64,000 bases of DNA from Neonectria sp. B-13 (taxonomy: Eukaryota; Ascomycota; Sordariomycetes; Hypocreales; Nectriaceae), in contig NOKP01000007.1 of NCBI GenBank assembly GCA_002682825.1, positions 1,674,001-1,738,000 on the forward strand, in the 5' to 3' direction. A program made the translations under genes and the position numbers. The notes beneath the pieces were generated by a model. The model saw nothing but the letters and a program-made list of their open reading frames with translations. It was not told the origin of the DNA and ran no database searches. This document shows positions 56,290 to 64,000 of this stretch, piece by piece (within the stretch, counting starts at the first letter, position 1; every line of letters starts with the position of its first letter).

Positions 56290-57528
56290 ACCACGAGTAA
56301 AGATTGAGAGAGGTTTGCAAAGGTAGCAGTGAGATCTTGCAAGGGAGATCAGGCTGTTTTCATGTTGTCACGTTGACTCCCAACGACGGAAACCGTGGAA
56401 ATAAATATTGCGTGATTACCTAAAAGTACGTCGTCTGATTTCCGGCTCACCCGAGGACTGTTTCGATGTAACAGAGTTGCAGCGGCTGACAAATAACACA
56501 TTGTTTGGTCGATAGTGTTATTCCCGGTGTGACGATTACTGCATCTCTGCCAATGAACTCAACTCCGTGCCTCCCGTAGGCAGGCTGCAAATCCTCTTCA
56601 GCGGCATTTTTGCTAGTCTTAAAACTGTCGGCACAGGGGTCCTTACTCCAACAGCTAAGTCCTGACTTGAAGAGAGATTGCGGGATCCATCCAGTGGGTC
56701 AGAAAGAAAGGGCTCGTACGTGCCATTTCAGTGACTCAGTGATCCAGTCTAGTGGTCAGGAGACTTTCGACACCGACAAATGTCCGGCGTTTCCACAAAA
56801 ACGCATCAGCGTTCTCGGAGTCCGATGACGTTGCTGGTTACTTTGAGCATTGTGATCTTGCATTTCAGATCTCGTTTTGAGCCTACCTGAAGTGCTTAAA
56901 ATCAGGTAGGAGAATTCTTTCAGGACTCAGTAGCTTCACCGAGACGAACATCGACGGGCCTTTTGAGTGTCCTTGGCATGAACTATAGGACTCCCACCCA
57001 TATTCATACCTTCCGTCCATACATGAATTAAGATTCCCCTCGCTTTTAGAAGCTTGCCAAGTTCGAGATAGCAACCTTTTATTAAGCTGTCAATTTAATA
57101 CTGTATGCACTTCTATGGTAAATCGATGGCTGCAGCTCGGACACACCAAGTTTCACAACTCTGACGACTGACTAGCCTTTCATGATGGTGCTAGTGCTGT
57201 TGACCATATCCAACCATAGTTCTTCACAAAACGCCTTTAAAATGGAATTAAATATCCTAATATCAGACGTCTTTCAAGAATGCATATCTTTTGAGCAGGA
57301 AGCTGGCATGTACCGAATGCAAGGGTGACCCTAAAGCCATATCATGATCAGAAAATGATGCAATTGGGATTATTCGACCTGACAGTCCTTCAAAACTGTT
57401 TCATTCTGTAGATAAGGTGCTAATCTTGTTGGATTTTGCTCCTTTATTAACTATTCCTCAAACTCCAGTGCTGTTTAATACCCCATTCAGAATGAGGGTA
57501 CTATTGGCATCCCTGCCGACGCTCATCC
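56290..57528. other. Intergenic, 1.2 kb
   Basis: Methyltransferase promoter and 3' flank of the alcohol dehydrogenase. Short frames only, none supportable. Confidence 0.4.
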
Positions 57529-58637
57529 TCAGCCTCTCAAACGGACAACGAGTTTCCCATTTATTTGATTGATACCCCTGACATGCTCATTCAGATCTTC
57601 GAGTGAGATACTCACTGTCTTGGGTATGACAAGCCCTCGCCGAACAAATTCCACGGCTTCAGCAAGGTCGGCGCGACTACCTACCATTGACCCGATAATC
57701 TTGATTCCGGTACCGATCAAGGCCAATGGATGAAAGGCGACCTTGGAAGTCGGCGGCGGGATGCCAACACCAACTAGGACCCCAAAATAGTCGACACAGG
57801 CCAGGGCAGCTTCATAAGCGGCGGCAGACCCTGCACAGACAATGGCGGCAGAGCAAAGGCTCCCGTTTGTCTCTCTCGTAACAGCGAGTTTCAAGTCCTC
57901 ATCCTTCTCGTAGTCAATGTACACTTCCGCTCCAGCATCCAAGCAACTCTGCTTTCGGCTGTCCCCTCCATCAATGGCAACGACCCGGTACCCCATGGCT
58001 CGGGCATACTGGAGAGCGAGGGCACCGACGCCTCCTGCGGCGCCAGAGATGGCCACCCACGAGCCCGGAACAGCCTCACTACACTTGAGGGCTTTGTAGG
58101 CGGTTACTCCTGCGCACATAATGGGCGCCAAGTGTTCCGCGGGAAGGTCTTCAGGTAAGGGAACAATGTATCGCTCGGGCACGATGGTCAGAGTAGCCAA
58201 GGTGCCTGCGACCTGCCGGCCGCTGAAGATTTGCTTCTGGCATCGTGTCTCTCCACCGAGCATGCAAGTGCGACAGGTTCCGCAGGAGTCACGCAGCCAA
58301 CCAACTCCCACGCGCTGGCCTATTGCTGCAGTGGCAGTCATGGAGCCGACAGCAAGGATACGCCCTACACCTTCGTGGCCGATAATGGAGTTAGGCTTGC
58401 CTAGGTATCCCCCAGCAAGGGCGAGATCGGTACCGCAGATCCCAGTCACTTCGATTTCAACAAGGACTTCCTGGGGTCCGAGGGCTGGGGGGTCAAGCGA
58501 TTGGATCTCGAACGAAAAGTCGGGGCCTTCCTGTGATGCTGTCAGCGCTGAGTGGCCGACTAATTACCCGCTGCGTGTTGGCTTACGTTTAAAAGAATGG
58601 CCGCTCTGTGGCGGGGGATGTCCGCTTGCTTATCCAT
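57529..58637 (-). CDS. Zinc-dependent alcohol dehydrogenase
   Basis: A 350-residue medium-chain, zinc-dependent alcohol dehydrogenase. Exons on the minus strand are 58637-58587 and 58530-57529 (intron GTAAGC to CACAG, phase 0). Catalytic zinc ligands are in TGICGTD and GHEGVG; the structural zinc site is complete with four Cys in SCGTCRTCMLGGETRC. The NAD(P) fold AISGAAGGVGALALQYARAMG lies at about 165-185 and IDGGD at its second strand end suggests NAD preference. It resembles fungal AdhA/propanol-preferring ADHs, which act on primary and aromatic alcohols. It is divergent from the vanillyl-alcohol oxidase gene over 495 bp with a shared direct repeat. In that context oxidation of coniferyl-type alcohol to the aldehyde, or the reverse, is a reasonable inference. 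Confidence 0.93.
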
Positions 58638-61147
<2,510 letters not shown>

Positions 61148-61791
61148 ACTATTACACATCAGATATAGGAAACTTCATAAGACTTGGCTTTTATAATTAC
61201 ATTGCAACTAAAGTTCCACGTGCATACTCACGAGAAGCCAGTTTTGTGCCATCCGAATTGTAGAATCCACGACTACGACTAGAGCATTAAGCGACTAATG
61301 TGAAGCCCCAATTCTGACAAGAGATATGTGAGTCTGGTTGAGACTGGCCTGGTGAGCAGGTTGCCGTAATCAATATTGCTAAGCTAGAGTGTTTTTAGAA
61401 CCGAATGAACTACAAATATTGTATTTCTTGTAGTTAGGATGAGTCTACGCCTTAGCATAGACACTGTTAGCCCACCCTCACTGCCTTTCTGCGACTAGTG
61501 CGGAGAATTTCCCCCTTTGCGTACATCCCAGTCGCCTGACCCTCCTGGGCCAATAATTACTCACATGTAACCATTTTCCATGAACATTAGCCAAGGTTTC
61601 TGCTAGTTCCATGTCCCTAGCCAGCGGGGTCCCGAGGTAATTGCTAGGCCTATCGGCACTAGAGTATCGGCACTTAGCTACCTACGCAGCGCACCAAAAC
61701 CAACGTCCGTGACTTAAAAGGGGGTGGCAGCCACCGCTCTTCAAGGTTTCCTTCCATAGTAGCCAGGTTCTTATGTGGTCATATCGCTGCA
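61148..61791. promoter_or_regulatory. Promoter region of aldehyde dehydrogenase with shared element
   Basis: 644 bp without a gene. TGCGGAGAATTTCCC at 61499-61513 matches 14 of 15 bases of the element at 58790-58804 in the ADH/VAO promoter and lies about 280 bp before the ALDH start. Confidence 0.5.
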
Positions 61792-63301
61792 ATGGAATTC
61801 TTCAATATCATTAACTCCGAGAAGAGGCGGAGTGACAAGGTGATGACCTCCTTGAACCCAAGAACCAAAGAGAGGCTTTGGAATGCACCCGTTGCCGGAG
61901 AAGAAGATCTGAATGATGCTGTCCTCGCAGCCCGGAAAGCATTCAAGACATGGAAACTCGTCGAAGTGAAAGAACGTCAAAAGAGTCTGACGAGACTTGC
62001 CGACGAACTCGATGTCCACCGAGGGCAAGTACACGAGATTCTTGCAAGGGAAACTGGCAAGTCAGTATGTGTTGTGATTGGAACTTCTGTACTATGACTA
62101 GGTAGCTGACCAATTGATAGGATCTCCTGACGAATATCGAAATTGATGATACTTTGAAATTCATTCGATTCAATGGTATGTGTCTCGGCCCAGATAGTTC
62201 CTTGAATACGTCTAACATGGACTAGCTTCACATTCAGTACCCGAAGAGATAGAGTACGAAGATGAAGCAGTCAAAATCATCTCCACACATCCCCCGCTGG
62301 GTGTGGTCGGCGCCATCTGTCCATGGAACTTCCCGCTTGTCCTCGCCATGGCAAAAGTCTCAGCTGCTTTGGTCACGGGCAACTGCATCATCCTGAAGCC
62401 TTCGCCCTTCACACCGTTTGCAACTCTCAAGGTTGCGGAGCTTGCGATTCCCTTATTCCCTCCCGGAGTTTTTCAGGTGCTTAACGGCGACAACGAGGTC
62501 GGCAGGCTCATGACACTCCACCCTGGAATCGACAAAATCACCTTCACGGGCTCAACAGCAACAGGGAGAAAAGTGGCTGAAAACGCAATAAAGACATTGA
62601 AAAGAATGACACTGGAGTTGGGCGGAAATGATGCCAGCATTATCTGCCCAGATGTTGATGTCCAGACTGTCGCCCAAAAGGTTGCGGCTGGTTGTCTCTT
62701 CCATTCCGGCCAAATGTGCGTTGCAACTAAAAGAGTATACGTTCACGAAGATATCTTTGAGGAGTTCCGGGAGGCCCTTGTCAAGGCTGTGAAGGCAATA
62801 GAAATCGATGTGTCTGGCAAGGAGCCCACAATGTTCAGCCCTATTCAGAACAACATGCAGTATCAGATTGTCAAGGATCTGATTGCTGACAGCAAGTCTA
62901 ACGGCCATGCATTTGCATGCGGGGGAGATTCAGAACAACAGCCCGGCCTCTTCATACGCCCATCCGTTATCGATCGGCCTCCAGACGATTCTAAGATTAT
63001 CACGATGGAGCAGTTTGGGCCTATTATTCCCCTTATGGAATGGAGCTCTGAAAGCGACGTCATTCAACGAGTAAATAATACTGATAGCGGGTTGGGATCC
63101 TGCGTGTGGGCTCGAGACACCGCGACTGCCGAACGGATTGCCCGCAATTTAGAAGTCGGCTCGGTATGGATAAACAGCTTTGAGATCCCGAGTCCATACG
63201 GGTACTTTTCAGGGTGGAAGCAAAGTGGTGTTGGTGGCGAATGGGGTAGACAAGGGTTACTGTCGTATTGCCACACGCAGACTTTGCAAATATTCAAGTA
63301 G
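61792..63301 (+). CDS. NAD(P)-dependent aldehyde dehydrogenase
   Basis: A 467-residue ALDH of the aromatic/vanillin-dehydrogenase-like class. Exons are 61792-62064, 62121-62175 and 62226-63301; phases close. Motifs are PWNFPLVLAMAKVSAALVTGN (oxyanion Asn in WNFP), KPSPFTPF, ITFTGSTATGRKV, LELGGNDASI (general-base Glu) and the catalytic Cys in FHSGQMCVATKR. The C-terminal EIPSPYGYFSGWKQSGVGGEWG is typical. The usual NSF/NxF segment after EVGSVWIN is present. Slightly shorter than the usual 480-500 residues because the N-terminal segment is compact. It lies in tandem 644 bp downstream of VAO and shares a promoter element with the ADH/VAO region, so oxidation of vanillin- or coniferyl-type aldehyde to the acid is likely. 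Substrate not proven. Confidence 0.93.
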
Positions 63302-64000
63302 TCTCTGTAGAGCAGGTCATAATTCAGCTACTATATTTGCAATGTTCACTCTGTTTATTTGACCCGCATGTTCTCATCATGTATTCGTCGTGTTCCATTT
63401 CCGCAGGGACTGAATGCTCACCACATTGAATTTGCACTTACACTGTTCAGGTTACAATATAAGTTGTTTTGGCGGTTATTCCTTGTTTCTCAGAATCTAC
63501 AACTATGCAGCTGCAGCGTTTGTTTCATACCCTCTCAGTACGACGTGACGACAGAGGAACCAGCCTTGAGAAGATGAATAACGGCAACAGGTAAATAACG
63601 GGCAGAGGGTGGAAGCGGAAGAAGAACACAATGAGCACCGAGGCATCACTGACCTTCCGTTCTGGCCAGTATCCGCAGCCTGGCAGAGCTTCTCTGTGAT
63701 TGCGCTCCGACTGCCGGACACAACTGCCGTGATCTCACTCAGCCTGGGCTCCAGACTCATTGGCTCGTTTACCTCGGCCTGTGGCTTTTGAGTTGCCACT
63801 AATTAACTTGCGGGGTTAGACTAGTCTCTCTGAGAACTGGTATCACCATCGGTGTATCGGTGGGGAAATCTCCGCACCGGGAGTGTCTCCTCGCCTTCGC
63901 ACCTTGCCGCTAGTAGTATAGTATCCTAGGGCTACCTTTGGCGTAGCTAGGGACTCTGGCGGGAAATTCTTGGCCTCCTCGTCGGACCTCGATGGTGTTA
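63302..64000. other. Window end, no gene recognised
   Basis: 3' flank of the aldehyde dehydrogenase, then sequence with only short frames. An imperfect 22-bp palindrome lies at 63858-63879; its minus strand contains a one-base-shorter relative of the element found at 58790 and 61499, so it may belong to the next gene's promoter beyond the window. Confidence 0.4.

Overview
This window looks like chromosomal DNA of a filamentous ascomycete, most likely a Sordariomycete of the Fusarium/Hypocreales type. The evidence is short GT-AG introns (about 45-85 nt) with CTRAC-type branch points, two Zn(II)2Cys6 regulators, a CFEM-PTH11-type receptor, CBM18/LysM chitin-active enzymes, and relics of a fungal NACHT (STAND) protein. 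The species cannot be fixed from sequence alone. I resolved exons by hand and checked reading phase at every junction; only one gene, the LysM chitinase, does not close.

Region 1 (0.2-15.6 kb) is a compact catabolic island. It holds an NmrA/epimerase-like reductase, a mitochondrial GABA/beta-alanine-type aminotransferase, a divergent Zn2Cys6 regulator, a DHDPS/NAL-family aldolase, an FMN 2-hydroxyacid oxidase, a CoA-acylating methylmalonate-semialdehyde dehydrogenase and an amino acid permease. Together they suggest uptake, transamination and oxidation of an omega-amino acid to acetyl-CoA-level products. CCGCGG is clearly repeated in the promoters of this island.

Region 2 (16-39 kb) is looser. 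It holds a secreted polysaccharide deacetylase with three chitin-binding modules, an 806-residue membrane protein of unknown function, a CFEM-PTH11 receptor, a long gene-poor stretch (26.8-32.2 kb) with a broken NACHT gene, an NADP-dependent MDR reductase, another empty stretch (33.3-35.9 kb), and a LysM-CBM18-GH18 chitinase with a frame break near its 5' end.

Region 3 (40.7-48 kb) is a maltose cluster: permease, divergent GH13 alpha-glucosidase and a Zn2Cys6 regulator, in the same layout as the Aspergillus malP-malT-malR cluster.

Region 4 (48-57 kb) has a degenerate ORF, a small kinase-like protein with altered motifs, a HeLo-like fragment, a secreted serine carboxypeptidase and an Erg6-like methyltransferase.

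Region 5 (57.5-63.3 kb) is a phenolic-alcohol cluster: zinc alcohol dehydrogenase, divergent vanillyl-alcohol oxidase (all known active-site residues conserved) and an aldehyde dehydrogenase. This matches a eugenol/coniferyl alcohol to ferulate type of route. A 15-bp element recurs in the promoters of this trio and may define its regulon.
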